Positions 6,651 through 12,578 of a stretch of DNA of 12,578 nt are shown here, in pieces. This stretch comes from Caryophanales bacterium UBA970 (GTDB lineage: Bacteria > Bacillota_I > Bacilli_A > RFN20 > CAG-826): contig DBCA01000020.1 in NCBI GenBank assembly GCA_002292805.1, positions 13,614 through 26,191 on the forward strand. The letters run 5' to 3'. Below the pieces are notes generated by a model. The model did no database searches, was not told the origin of the DNA, and worked only from the letters and a program-made list of their open reading frames with translations. The translations under genes and the position numbers were made by a program. How positions within the stretch are numbered: the first letter of the stretch is position 1; each line of letters starts with the position of its first letter.

Positions 6651-7751
6651 CTAGCGAACTCCTTTTGGGATTTGCTGGGTGATGCAGTGGATATTGCCCC
6701 CACCAAGCAAGACTTCCTTACTATCAATCATCACGATTTTACGTTTGGGGAACAATGCCGTTAACTTTTGAAGGGCAATCTCGTCGGTCTTTTGATTGAA
6801 TTTTGGAACAATTAAACCACCATTGACAAAATAGAGGTTTAAGTATGATGCAGCCAACCGTTCATTCATCGGACGATTTTTACTTTGTGGCAAGGGGGTT
6901 AACCCTGCCGACTCAAAATAAGTACGGTGGATAGCTTTAGGCATGACGATGGTGGATATTTTCAAAGGTTGACCTTGAAGATCGGTTTGTTGCTTCAACG
7001 CTTCCATGGTCAATTGCGACAAAGGTTGTTGGGCATCTCGAGGATCGACCCCTTCTGCAAGCAAGATATGACCAGGACCAATAAAGGTGGCAACATTATC
7101 CACGTGTTCTTTGGTTTCATCATTATAGATACCACGGGGTAACCAAATCATTTTCTTCCCGCCAAGTTGTTCTAAAAGTCGATTTTCGATTTGTTTTTTG
7201 GTTAATTTAGGATTTCGCCCTTTGTGAAGCAGATTGTACTCAGTCGCCATGACCAAACCTTCACCATCGACATGAAAAGCGCCGCCTTCCATGACAAAGC
7301 CATCGGTTCGGTAGCTTGGTAACTTAAACTGTTGGCTAATCAGGCCAGCGAGGGCGTCATCTTGATTCCAAGGCTGATATAACCCAAAGTCTTTGCCACC
7401 ATAAGCATTAAATTCCCAGTCAATGGTCCGAAAAGAGCCATCTTTGTCTTTGATAAAGGTAGGTCCCGTGTCACGAACCCAGGCATCATCATAAGGAACT
7501 TGGAAAAATTCGATGTTTTTAATTTTAAGTTTTTGGAATTGGCCCCAAATTTGAGGATGAACCCCAATCATGACTGGTTCAAACTTAGCAATTTCTTTGG
7601 CAATCTTTAAAAAGGCCTCTTGGGCTTCTTTCGCTTGATTGCGCCAAACATCTCCCCGGTAAGGCATCAACATCAAGGTTGCATCATGTGCAGAAAACTC
7701 TGCTGGCATAAAATAACCATCTTTAATTGGGGTTTGAAGTTTGGTGTTCAT
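6651..7751 (-). CDS. aguA: Agmatine deiminase
   Basis: Agmatine deiminase (agmatine iminohydrolase) of the guanidino-group modifying superfamily hydrolyses agmatine to N-carbamoylputrescine and ammonia. The 366-residue length is normal. Active-site segments are DDAWVRDTGPTF (D88, R93, D94), MEGGAFHVDGEG (E155, H160, D162), ETKEHVDN (H216, D218) and GGGNIHCITQQIP with nucleophile C356. The residue before H216 is Glu where many family members have Gly; otherwise the motifs are intact. The AguA-AguB pair yields putrescine by hydrolysis, without the ATP gain of the carbamoyltransferase route, so a biosynthetic role is more likely than an energy-yielding one. No arginine decarboxylase or agmatine transporter is nearby. 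The ATG has no Shine-Dalgarno; the 44 nt upstream are AT-rich. Confidence 0.96.
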   Translation of the reverse strand: MNTKLQTPIKDGYFMPAEFSAHDATLMLMPYRGDVWRNQAKEAQEAFLKIAKEIAKFEPVMIGVHPQIWGQFQKLKIKNIEFFQVPYDDAWVRDTGPTFIKDKDGSFRTIDWEFNAYGGKDFGLYQPWNQDDALAGLISQQFKLPSYRTDGFVMEGGAFHVDGEGLVMATEYNLLHKGRNPKLTKKQIENRLLEQLGGKKMIWLPRGIYNDETKEHVDNVATFIGPGHILLAEGVDPRDAQQPLSQLTMEALKQQTDLQGQPLKISTIVMPKAIHRTYFESAGLTPLPQSKNRPMNERLAASYLNLYFVNGGLIVPKFNQKTDEIALQKLTALFPKRKIVMIDSKEVLLGGGNIHCITQQIPKGVR

Positions 7752-7778
7752 TATTTATAATTTTACAACAAATGAAGG

Positions 7779-7803
7779 AAAAAAGTAAGAATTATCTACT
7801 TAC
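7779..7803 (-). terminator. Possible weak terminator/attenuator between rpsT and aguA
   Basis: On the minus strand, GTAAG (7803-7799) can pair with CTTAC (7789-7785) across a 9-nt loop that contains the rpsT stop codon, followed by six T residues (7784-7779). The stem is short and AT-rich, so termination would be partial at best. It is the only candidate signal separating rpsT from aguA. Confidence 0.35.
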
Positions 7804-8074
7804 CAATCAATTTACTTTGTTGAGAAAAAAATTTCATCAAACGTGACTTTTGTCTTGCTGCTGTTTGAGATTTTTGAATGCCATGACTGACAGATTTATC
7901 AATAAGTTTGTTTGCCATCGCCAATGAAGCGGTTGCCCCAGGAAGATCTTTCTTGGCAAGCATGGTCTTGACCTTTTTCATCGCTGTGCGCATGCTGGCT
8001 TTAAATGTAAAGTTATGGTCTTCCGCTTTCTGATTGGTCAGGATACGTTTCGTTTGTGATTGAATATTTGCCAT
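7796..8074 (-). CDS. rpsT: Ribosomal protein S20 (bS20)
   Basis: bS20 is a small basic protein that binds 16S rRNA early in 30S assembly. Starting from ATG 8074-8072 the product has 92 residues, close to the usual 85-90. It begins MANIQSQTKRILTNQKAE, the family signature (MANIKSxxKRixxnek), and continues with three long basic helices rich in Lys and Ala. The start is set by AAAAGAGG at 8087-8080, 5 nt before ATG; the longer in-frame reading up to 8122 has no such site and would overlap the promoter. Adjacency of rpsT and holA is common in Bacillota, but here aguAB lies between them. It has its own promoter just upstream and may supply part of the aguAB transcript. Confidence 0.96.
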   Translation of the reverse strand: MANIQSQTKRILTNQKAEDHNFTFKASMRTAMKKVKTMLAKKDLPGATASLAMANKLIDKSVSHGIQKSQTAARQKSRLMKFFSQQSKLIGK

Positions 8075-8094
8075 ATAGACCTCTTTTCTTTGAT

Positions 8095-8122
8095 ATTTTA
8101 CCATATGTATAAATTCTTGCAA
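8095..8122 (-). promoter_or_regulatory. Promoter of rpsT
   Basis: On the minus strand, TTGCAA (8122-8117) is followed by a 16-nt spacer and TAAAAT (8100-8095), with TG in the extended -10 position (8103-8102). Transcription would start near 8088, giving a leader of about 14 nt that begins at the ribosome binding site. Confidence 0.65.
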
Positions 8123-8137
8123 TGAAATAGAGGGTTT

Positions 8138-8155
8138 TCATGAATATCTTCATGA
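8138..8155. promoter_or_regulatory. Perfect dyad 1 in the rpsT/acpP divergent region, possible operator
   Basis: TCATGAA (8138-8144) and TTCATGA (8149-8155) form a perfect 7-bp-arm inverted repeat around TATC. It lies upstream of both promoters (16 bp from the rpsT -35, 26 bp from the acpP -35), so it is not transcribed from either and is more likely a protein-binding site than an RNA hairpin. The regulator is not known. Confidence 0.4.
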
Positions 8156-8177
8156 TCTATCTGAGGGTTAGAATCAA

Positions 8178-8196
8178 TACTTGACAGAATCAAGTA
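8178..8196. promoter_or_regulatory. Perfect dyad 2 overlapping the acpP -35 box, likely operator
   Basis: TACTTGA (8178-8184) and TCAAGTA (8190-8196) form a perfect inverted repeat around CAGAA and cover the whole -35 hexamer. A repressor bound here would block the acpP-acc-fabH promoter. The sequence is not one I recognise as FapR; it shares TTGA/TCAA arms with FabT-type sites, but the spacing differs. Confidence 0.55.
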
Positions 8197-8208
8197 GAGT
8201 GATAACAT
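8181..8208 (+). promoter_or_regulatory. Promoter of the acpP-accBCDA-fabH operon
   Basis: A consensus TTGACA (8181-8186) is followed by a 16-nt spacer and TAACAT (8203-8208), with TG at 8200-8201 in the extended -10 position. Transcription would start near 8215, about 22 nt before acpP. This is the best sigma-A-type promoter in the window and the only one seen for the downstream genes. Confidence 0.75.
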
Positions 8209-8236
8209 AGGGGCATACATTAAAAGGAGACTTGCT

Positions 8237-8467
8237 ATGGTTTTAAATAAAATTCGTGATGTTGTTGTCAAAAAATTTAAAGTTCAACCACAAAATGTCA
8301 ATGTCGGCACCCGCTTAAGAGAAGATCTTAATGTGGATTCCTTAGATGCTGTTGAATTAATCATGGAACTTGAAGATACGTTTAACGTTAAAATATCCGA
8401 CGATGAAGCTCAAAAACTAAAAACCATCGGGGACATTGTTAACTTTATTCAGCCTAAAGTTAAGTAG
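8237..8467 (+). CDS. acpP: Acyl carrier protein
   Basis: AcpP carries growing acyl chains as thioesters on 4'-phosphopantetheine during fatty-acid synthesis. The 76-residue product is of standard length, with the modification site in the motif NVDSLDAVELIMELE (S35), a four-helix acidic layout and the typical ending TIGDIVNFIQ. AAGGAG at 8224-8229 is 7 nt before ATG. It is the first gene of the operon and lies 8 nt before accB. Being first, behind a strong promoter, fits the high amount of ACP that cells need. There is only slight chance of it being a specialised carrier protein, since its neighbours are the general fatty-acid initiation genes. Confidence 0.96.
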   Translation: MVLNKIRDVVVKKFKVQPQNVNVGTRLREDLNVDSLDAVELIMELEDTFNVKISDDEAQKLKTIGDIVNFIQPKVK

Positions 8468-8475
8468 TCACATTT

Positions 8476-8943
8476 ATGGATTTTAAAAAGGTCCAAGACC
8501 TAATTAAGTATTTTGAATCGTCCAAACTGACCACCATGGCACTTGAGGATGGTACTTTTAAGATTTCGTTATCAAAACTTAAGGAATCACAACCCTCTGA
8601 AGTCAAGGCAACGCCAGTTCAAGAAGCAAAAATATTACCGCCTAACGTCAATCCTAAAGCCCAAACAAACTCTGCAAATAAACCCACGGAAGATATTCTG
8701 TTAAAGGATGTTACCTGTCCCCTTGTCGGGACATATTATTCGGCGAGTTCACCGACGTCTGAACCATTTGTTAAAGTTGGTCAACGCGTGAACAAGGGCC
8801 AAACCATTTGTATTGTTGAAGCGATGAAGATCATGAACGAAATTGCTTCACCTTATGCTGGGGTGGTTGAAAAAATTAATTGTAAAAATGGTGATGTTGT
8901 CGGCTTTAACCAAGTCATCATTCAATTAAGACCACAGGAGTAA
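8476..8943 (+). CDS. accB: Biotin carboxyl carrier protein of acetyl-CoA carboxylase (BCCP)
   Basis: AccB carries CO2 on biotin between the carboxylase (AccC) and transferase (AccDA) parts of acetyl-CoA carboxylase. The 155-residue product has a short N-terminal domain (MDFKKVQDLIKYFESSKLTTMALEDG, residues 1-26, typical of BCCP) and a Pro/Ala/Lys/Asn-rich flexible linker (about 36-73). A biotinyl domain (about 77-152) carries the biotin lysine K118 in EAMKIMNEI. TYYSASSPTSEPFV is the thumb region found in AccB. The start lies 8 nt after acpP and has no clear Shine-Dalgarno, so translation may depend on ribosomes from acpP. It stops 2 nt before accC. Confidence 0.95.
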   Translation: MDFKKVQDLIKYFESSKLTTMALEDGTFKISLSKLKESQPSEVKATPVQEAKILPPNVNPKAQTNSANKPTEDILLKDVTCPLVGTYYSASSPTSEPFVKVGQRVNKGQTICIVEAMKIMNEIASPYAGVVEKINCKNGDVVGFNQVIIQLRPQE

Positions 8944-8945
8944 TC

Positions 8946-10307
8946 ATGGCAGAAAAACTTCTCGTCGCCAACCGCGGTGAGATCGCTGTGCGGGTCATAC
9001 GTGCCTGCAAAGAATTATCTATTCCTACGGTTGCAGTTTATTCAACAGCAGACTTTGACACCATGGCAGTGAAACTTGCCGATGAAGCGATTTGTATTGG
9101 TGAAGCTCGCTCCAACAAAAGTTATCTTAATATTAATAATGTCATCAGTGCGGCATTAGCCTCTGGGGCAACGTTGATTCACCCAGGCTATGGTTTTTTA
9201 TCTGAAAACGAACAATTTGCAGAAATTGTCGCAAGCTGTGGCTTAAAATTTGTGGGTCCTTCCGCGAACGCGATTCGTCAAATCGGCGATAAAGCCTCCG
9301 CTAAAGCGATTGCCAAAAAAGCAGGCGTGCCGATCATCCAAGGGTCAGAGGGTATCGTTGAAAACCTTGAAGAAGGTTTAAAGATTGCCAAAACCATTGG
9401 TTTTCCAGTCATGATTAAAGCCACATCAGGTGGCGGTGGTCGTGGGATTTCGATCATTCGCTCGGAAAAAGAATTTCGCGATGTCTTTGATCGCACATCC
9501 ATGGAAGCAGAAGCGAGTTTTGGTGATAAAAACCTATATGTAGAAAAATATATCGAAAATCCACGCCACATTGAAATTCAAATTCTTTGTGACAGCTTCG
9601 GTTCCTGTGTTTATTTAGGAGAACGCGATTGCTCCCTCCAACGTCGTAATCAAAAAATGATCGAAGAAGGACCATCCCCTGTGCTTGACAGTCGCCTCCG
9701 GAAAAAAATGGGCGATGCGGCGGTTAAATTAGCCAAAGCAGTCGGCTATGTCAATGCGGGAACCATTGAATTTCTTGTTGATAAGAACTTAAATTTTTAT
9801 TTCATTGAAATGAATACAAGAATTCAAGTTGAACACCCTGTTACCGAATTCATCACGGGCATTGATCTTGTCAAAGAACAAATCAAGATTGCCTTAGGCA
9901 AGAAACTACCCTTTACCCAACGAGACATTAAACTCACTGGTCATGCGATTGAATGCCGAATTAATGCTGAAGACGTCAAGGCAAACTTTCGCCCTGCCCC
10001 AGGGAAGATTACACAACTGATCATGCCAGGTGGCATCGGGGTTCGTATTGATACTCACATTTATCCTGGGTATGAAGTTCCCCCTTTTTATGATTCGATG
10101 ATTGCAAAGCTGATTGTCCACGCGCCCACAAGAAAAGAAGCCATTCGGAAAATGATCGTTGCCCTTGAGCAATTTATGGTCGACGGCATCACCACCAACA
10201 TTGAATTTCATTACTCCTTGTTACACACTCAGGAATTTGTCTCGGGTAATGTCGATACTGGATTTGTGGGGAGATTTTTAGAACGGATTAAAAACCTTAA
10301 TGAATGA
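8946..10307 (+). CDS. accC: Biotin carboxylase subunit of acetyl-CoA carboxylase
   Basis: AccC uses ATP and bicarbonate to carboxylate biotin on AccB. The 453-residue length equals the usual ~450. Three regions are seen: the N-terminal domain (KLLVANRGEIAVRVIRA; HPGYGFLSEN near 79-88); the ATP-grasp domain with K116, K158 and the glycine loop GGGGRG (162-167); and the catalytic stretch with RDCSLQRRNQKMIEE (227-241), IEMNTRIQVEHPVTE (E288, R292) and ECRINAED (R338). All key residues are present. The length, and accB and accD on either side, argue against a pyruvate or propionyl-CoA carboxylase subunit. AGGAG at 8936-8940 is 5 nt before ATG. The 3' end overlaps accD by 8 nt. Confidence 0.97.
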   Translation: MAEKLLVANRGEIAVRVIRACKELSIPTVAVYSTADFDTMAVKLADEAICIGEARSNKSYLNINNVISAALASGATLIHPGYGFLSENEQFAEIVASCGLKFVGPSANAIRQIGDKASAKAIAKKAGVPIIQGSEGIVENLEEGLKIAKTIGFPVMIKATSGGGGRGISIIRSEKEFRDVFDRTSMEAEASFGDKNLYVEKYIENPRHIEIQILCDSFGSCVYLGERDCSLQRRNQKMIEEGPSPVLDSRLRKKMGDAAVKLAKAVGYVNAGTIEFLVDKNLNFYFIEMNTRIQVEHPVTEFITGIDLVKEQIKIALGKKLPFTQRDIKLTGHAIECRINAEDVKANFRPAPGKITQLIMPGGIGVRIDTHIYPGYEVPPFYDSMIAKLIVHAPTRKEAIRKMIVALEQFMVDGITTNIEFHYSLLHTQEFVSGNVDTGFVGRFLERIKNLNE

Positions 10308-11184
10308 TATCTTTTCTAAACAAAAACCAAAATTAAGGACATTTCTCAAAGTAACCGAGAAACCTGTTCCTAAAAATCAAATTGATCTTCCTGATGGGTT
10401 GTTTATTGAATGTGAACAATGTCACTCCGCGCTCTATCAAAAGGCATTGCAAGAAAATTTATCGGTTTGTCCACATTGCCAGTTTCATTTTCGATTGAAT
10501 GCCAATGACCGGATTCGTTTGGTCACCGATGAAGGTAGTTTTGTTGAAATGGATGACACGGTCACCTCAAAAAACCCTTTATCGATGCCGGAATATGATC
10601 AAAAACTTAGCATTTCTAAAAAGAGTACAGGCCATCAAGAAGCATTTGTTTATGGTCTAGCAACCATTCAAGGCAATCAAGTGGCAGTAGGTGTTCTTGA
10701 TTCCTTCTTTATGATGGGATCCATGGGGTCAGTTGTCGGTGAAAAAATTACCCGCTTGATTGAATATGCCATCCAATCCACGTTACCTGTGGTTATCTTT
10801 TCTGCCAGTGGCGGTGCCAGAATGCAAGAAGGGATTCTTTCCTTAATGCAAATGGTGAAAACCTCAGCCGCACTTAAAAAATTAGATCAAGTCAAAGGGT
10901 TATTCATCTCCGTGTTGACGCACCCAACCACCGGAGGCGTTGCCGCGAGTTACGCATCTTTGGGCGATATCATTGTTGCTGAACATGGGGCATTAATAGG
11001 CTTTGCCGGCGCACGTGTGATTAAACAAACGATTCAACAGGACTTACCAGAAGGTTTTCAAACTGCTGGTTTTCAATTGAAACATGGTCAAGTCGATTTG
11101 GTCGTCGAACGTAAGAACTTAAAAACAACCTTAATTCAACTGTTAAGATTCCACGCTAAACAAAAGGACCAAGCGCATGAGTAA
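10300..11184 (+). CDS. accD: Acetyl-CoA carboxylase carboxyltransferase subunit beta
   Basis: AccD is the beta half of the carboxyltransferase that moves CO2 from biotin to acetyl-CoA, giving malonyl-CoA. The 294-residue product has the N-terminal four-cysteine zinc finger (C38, C41, C57, C60, spaced CX2C-X15-CX2C). The crotonase-like core follows, with SMGSVVGEKITRLIEYA, the oxyanion-forming FSASGGARMQEG, and THPTTGGVAASYASLGD, where acetyl-CoA binds. The zinc finger separates it from fused or propionyl-CoA-type transferases. The ATG overlaps the accC stop by 8 nt and has no strong ribosome binding site; it overlaps accA by 8 nt at the other end, so the two transferase halves are likely made in step. 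Confidence 0.97.
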   Translation: MNDIFSKQKPKLRTFLKVTEKPVPKNQIDLPDGLFIECEQCHSALYQKALQENLSVCPHCQFHFRLNANDRIRLVTDEGSFVEMDDTVTSKNPLSMPEYDQKLSISKKSTGHQEAFVYGLATIQGNQVAVGVLDSFFMMGSMGSVVGEKITRLIEYAIQSTLPVVIFSASGGARMQEGILSLMQMVKTSAALKKLDQVKGLFISVLTHPTTGGVAASYASLGDIIVAEHGALIGFAGARVIKQTIQQDLPEGFQTAGFQLKHGQVDLVVERKNLKTTLIQLLRFHAKQKDQAHE

Positions 11185-12013
11185 TATTGAAGAAAAAGTT
11201 TGGGAAAAGGTTCGCTTAGCGCGACATCCAAAACGACCAACTGCAAGTTTGGTCATCAAACAATTATTCCCTGATTTTATTGAACTGCATGGTGATCGTC
11301 AATTTGGGGATGATAGTTCCTTGATTGGTGGGTTAGCCTCGTTCATGGGTCAAGCGATTACCGTCATTGCCCAAGAAAAAGGTTCGACCACTGACGAAAA
11401 AATCGCGCGGAATTTTGGCATGCCCCACCCGGAAGGGTATCGCAAGGCCTTACGCTTAATGAAGCAAGCTGAAAAATTTCATCGCCCCATTGTCTTCATC
11501 ATTGACACCCCTGGAGCATATCCTGGCATCGGTGCAGAAGAACGTGGACAAGCCCAAGCCATTGCCTTTAATTTATTTGAAATGATTGCCATTCAAACCC
11601 CGATGATTGGCATTGTCTTATCCGAAGGCGGATCGGGAGGGGCCTTAGCGATTGGGGTCACCGATACGTTACTCATGCTAGAAAATAGTATTTATTCGAT
11701 TATTTCACCAGAAGGATTTGCGTCAATCTTATTCAAAGATTCAAGCAAAGCCAAACATGCAGCGTCCTTAATGAAACTAACCGCAGAAGACTTACTTTCC
11801 TTTGGCATCATTGATGCAATTGTTCCTGAAGTAAAGACCGGTTTCCAAGACGACGTCCCTTTCACCATTGCTCAGTTAAAAATCTTATTACAAAAATCAT
11901 TGAAGCAACTACTGAAACTATCCACCGTGAATCTGCTGAAAAAACGCGAACAAAAGTTTAGAAATTTTGGTGTGTTTGAAGAAAAAAAGGACGTTAAAAA
12001 AGATGGAAAATAA
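11177..12013 (+). CDS. accA: Acetyl-CoA carboxylase carboxyltransferase subunit alpha
   Basis: AccA is the alpha half of the carboxyltransferase and pairs with AccD in an alpha2beta2 enzyme. The product has 278 residues and lacks part of the N-terminal helical extension of the E. coli form (319), as in several Gram-positive homologues; the core is complete. It shows RPTASLVIKQLFPDFIELHGDR (~20-41), GGLASFMGQAITVIAQEKG, IIDTPGAYPGIGAEERGQA (~108-126), LSEGGSGGALAIGV (~148-161) and SIISPEGFASILFKD. The C-terminal ~40 residues are basic and helical. AAAGGA at 11163-11168 lies 8 nt before ATG. The gene overlaps fabH by 11 nt at its end. Confidence 0.97.
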   Translation: MSNIEEKVWEKVRLARHPKRPTASLVIKQLFPDFIELHGDRQFGDDSSLIGGLASFMGQAITVIAQEKGSTTDEKIARNFGMPHPEGYRKALRLMKQAEKFHRPIVFIIDTPGAYPGIGAEERGQAQAIAFNLFEMIAIQTPMIGIVLSEGGSGGALAIGVTDTLLMLENSIYSIISPEGFASILFKDSSKAKHAASLMKLTAEDLLSFGIIDAIVPEVKTGFQDDVPFTIAQLKILLQKSLKQLLKLSTVNLLKKREQKFRNFGVFEEKKDVKKDGK

Positions 12014-12578
12014 ACTTACAATCAAATTAATTGGTACCGGTAAATTTGTTCCTCCTGCCCTCATCACCAATGCTGATTTAGAAAAAATGGTTGATACAAC
12101 CGATGAATGGATTGTCTCTCACACTGGGATTAGAACTCGTCATAAAGTGGTCAACGAAACCACCGCTGATTTAGCATACTTTGCAGCCATGAATGCGATT
12201 GAAAAAGCTAAATTTGATAAAGAAATCATTGATGCCATCATTGTTGCCACGATTACCCCGGACTTTGCTTCTCCAAGCATGGCTGCCGTGGTGCAAGCTC
12301 GTTTAGGTCTTAATCACCGTGACATCACGTGTTTTGATGTCAACGCCGCATGTACAGGTTTTGTCTATGCTTTACAAATTGCAGCAGCATTATTAAACAG
12401 TCCAAAGTATCGCCATATTCTTATCATTGGGGCAGAAAGTCTCACCAAGATTATGGATTATACCGATCGTAATACATGCATTCTATTTGGCGATGGGGCA
12501 GGAGCTCTATTAATAGGTCGAGGTCAACCCCATCAAACCGTTTCTTTCTATACAGCATCCGAAGGTGATATGGAAGAT
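12003..12578 (+). CDS. fabH: Beta-ketoacyl-ACP synthase III (3' end outside window)
   Basis: FabH starts fatty-acid chains by condensing an acyl-CoA primer with malonyl-ACP, so it uses the product of the acc genes directly upstream. The first 192 codons are present and the frame stays open to the window edge. Recognised segments are IGTGKFVPPALITNADLEKMVDTTDEWI (10-37), the TGIRTR motif, DVNAACTGFVYAL with the catalytic cysteine C117, and DYTDRNTCILFGDGAGALLIG (~152-172). The His and Asn of the catalytic triad lie beyond the edge. The ATG overlaps the accA stop by 11 nt; AAAGGA about 11 nt upstream is a rather distant ribosome binding site. Chain-starter preference (acetyl or branched) cannot be read from this part. 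Confidence 0.96.
   Translation, partial: MENKLTIKLIGTGKFVPPALITNADLEKMVDTTDEWIVSHTGIRTRHKVVNETTADLAYFAAMNAIEKAKFDKEIIDAIIVATITPDFASPSMAAVVQARLGLNHRDITCFDVNAACTGFVYALQIAAALLNSPKYRHILIIGAESLTKIMDYTDRNTCILFGDGAGALLIGRGQPHQTVSFYTASEGDMED

Noticed and set aside
6650..6727. Longer N terminus for aguB starting at 6727
   Set aside because: It overlaps the aguA catalytic-cysteine region, has no ribosome binding site and adds 26 residues not typical of the family. ATG 6649 has AAAAGGAG 9 nt upstream and starts with the expected MKLVTVSAIQ strand.
7752..7795. AT-rich stretch before aguA as a strong promoter
   Set aside because: TAAAAT/TATAAA-like hexamers exist, but no credible -35 is present (best TTACTT), and such hexamers arise easily in AT-rich sequence.
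8075..8122. Longer N terminus for rpsT starting at 8122
   Set aside because: It would run through the rpsT promoter and Shine-Dalgarno. MANIQS at 8074 is the family N terminus.
8178..8196. FapR box in front of acpP
   Set aside because: The dyad arms and spacing do not match the FapR operator pattern as I know it, so no regulator name was assigned.
9278..9675. Minus-strand open frames inside accC
   Set aside because: Both are antisense to conserved ATP-grasp motifs and overlap each other in different frames; shadows.

Overview
The window reads as a chromosomal housekeeping segment of a low-to-moderate GC member of the Bacillota/Mycoplasmatota branch. Three things point there: the gene order alaS-ruvX-DUF1292-greA, the comEA-comEC-holA cluster next to rpsT, and strong AGGAG-type ribosome binding sites. 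TGA is used as a stop (alaS, comEA, comEC, accC) and all tryptophans are TGG, so this is the standard bacterial code and not the Mycoplasma code. An Acholeplasma/Izemoplasma-like bacterium would fit, because it makes fatty acids and the wall-linked genes often found in the alaS region are missing. That placement is inference; no rRNA or other marker is present.

Layout. Bases 2-2286 (+): 3' end of alaS, then ruvX and a DUF1292 gene as an overlapping run, then greA, closed by an intrinsic terminator at 2311-2342. Bases 2343-5805 (+): comEA, comEC and holA, each pair overlapping by 4 nt. The comEA ribosome binding site is the 3' arm of the greA terminator hairpin, which is the most unusual regulatory arrangement here. 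Bases 5795-8074 (-): rpsT, then aguA and aguB, which turn agmatine into putrescine. aguB meets holA tail to tail with an 11-nt overlap, and its terminator lies inside the holA coding sequence. Bases 8075-8236: a divergent control region with a promoter in each direction and two perfect 7-bp-arm dyads, one lying over the acpP -35 box. Bases 8237-12578 (+): a fatty-acid initiation operon, acpP-accB-accC-accD-accA-fabH, with fabH cut by the window edge.

How the genes work together. AccB, AccC, AccD and AccA form the complete acetyl-CoA carboxylase that makes malonyl-CoA; AcpP carries the acyl chain; FabH starts the chain. All the parts specific to starting fatty-acid synthesis, apart from FabD, sit in one unit behind one strong promoter. 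ComEA and ComEC are the DNA receptor and channel of natural transformation. AlaS, RuvX, GreA, HolA and S20 are core information-processing genes. No mobile element, CRISPR array, tRNA or rRNA was seen, and no clearly novel multi-gene system. The interest lies in regulatory architecture and gene arrangement.
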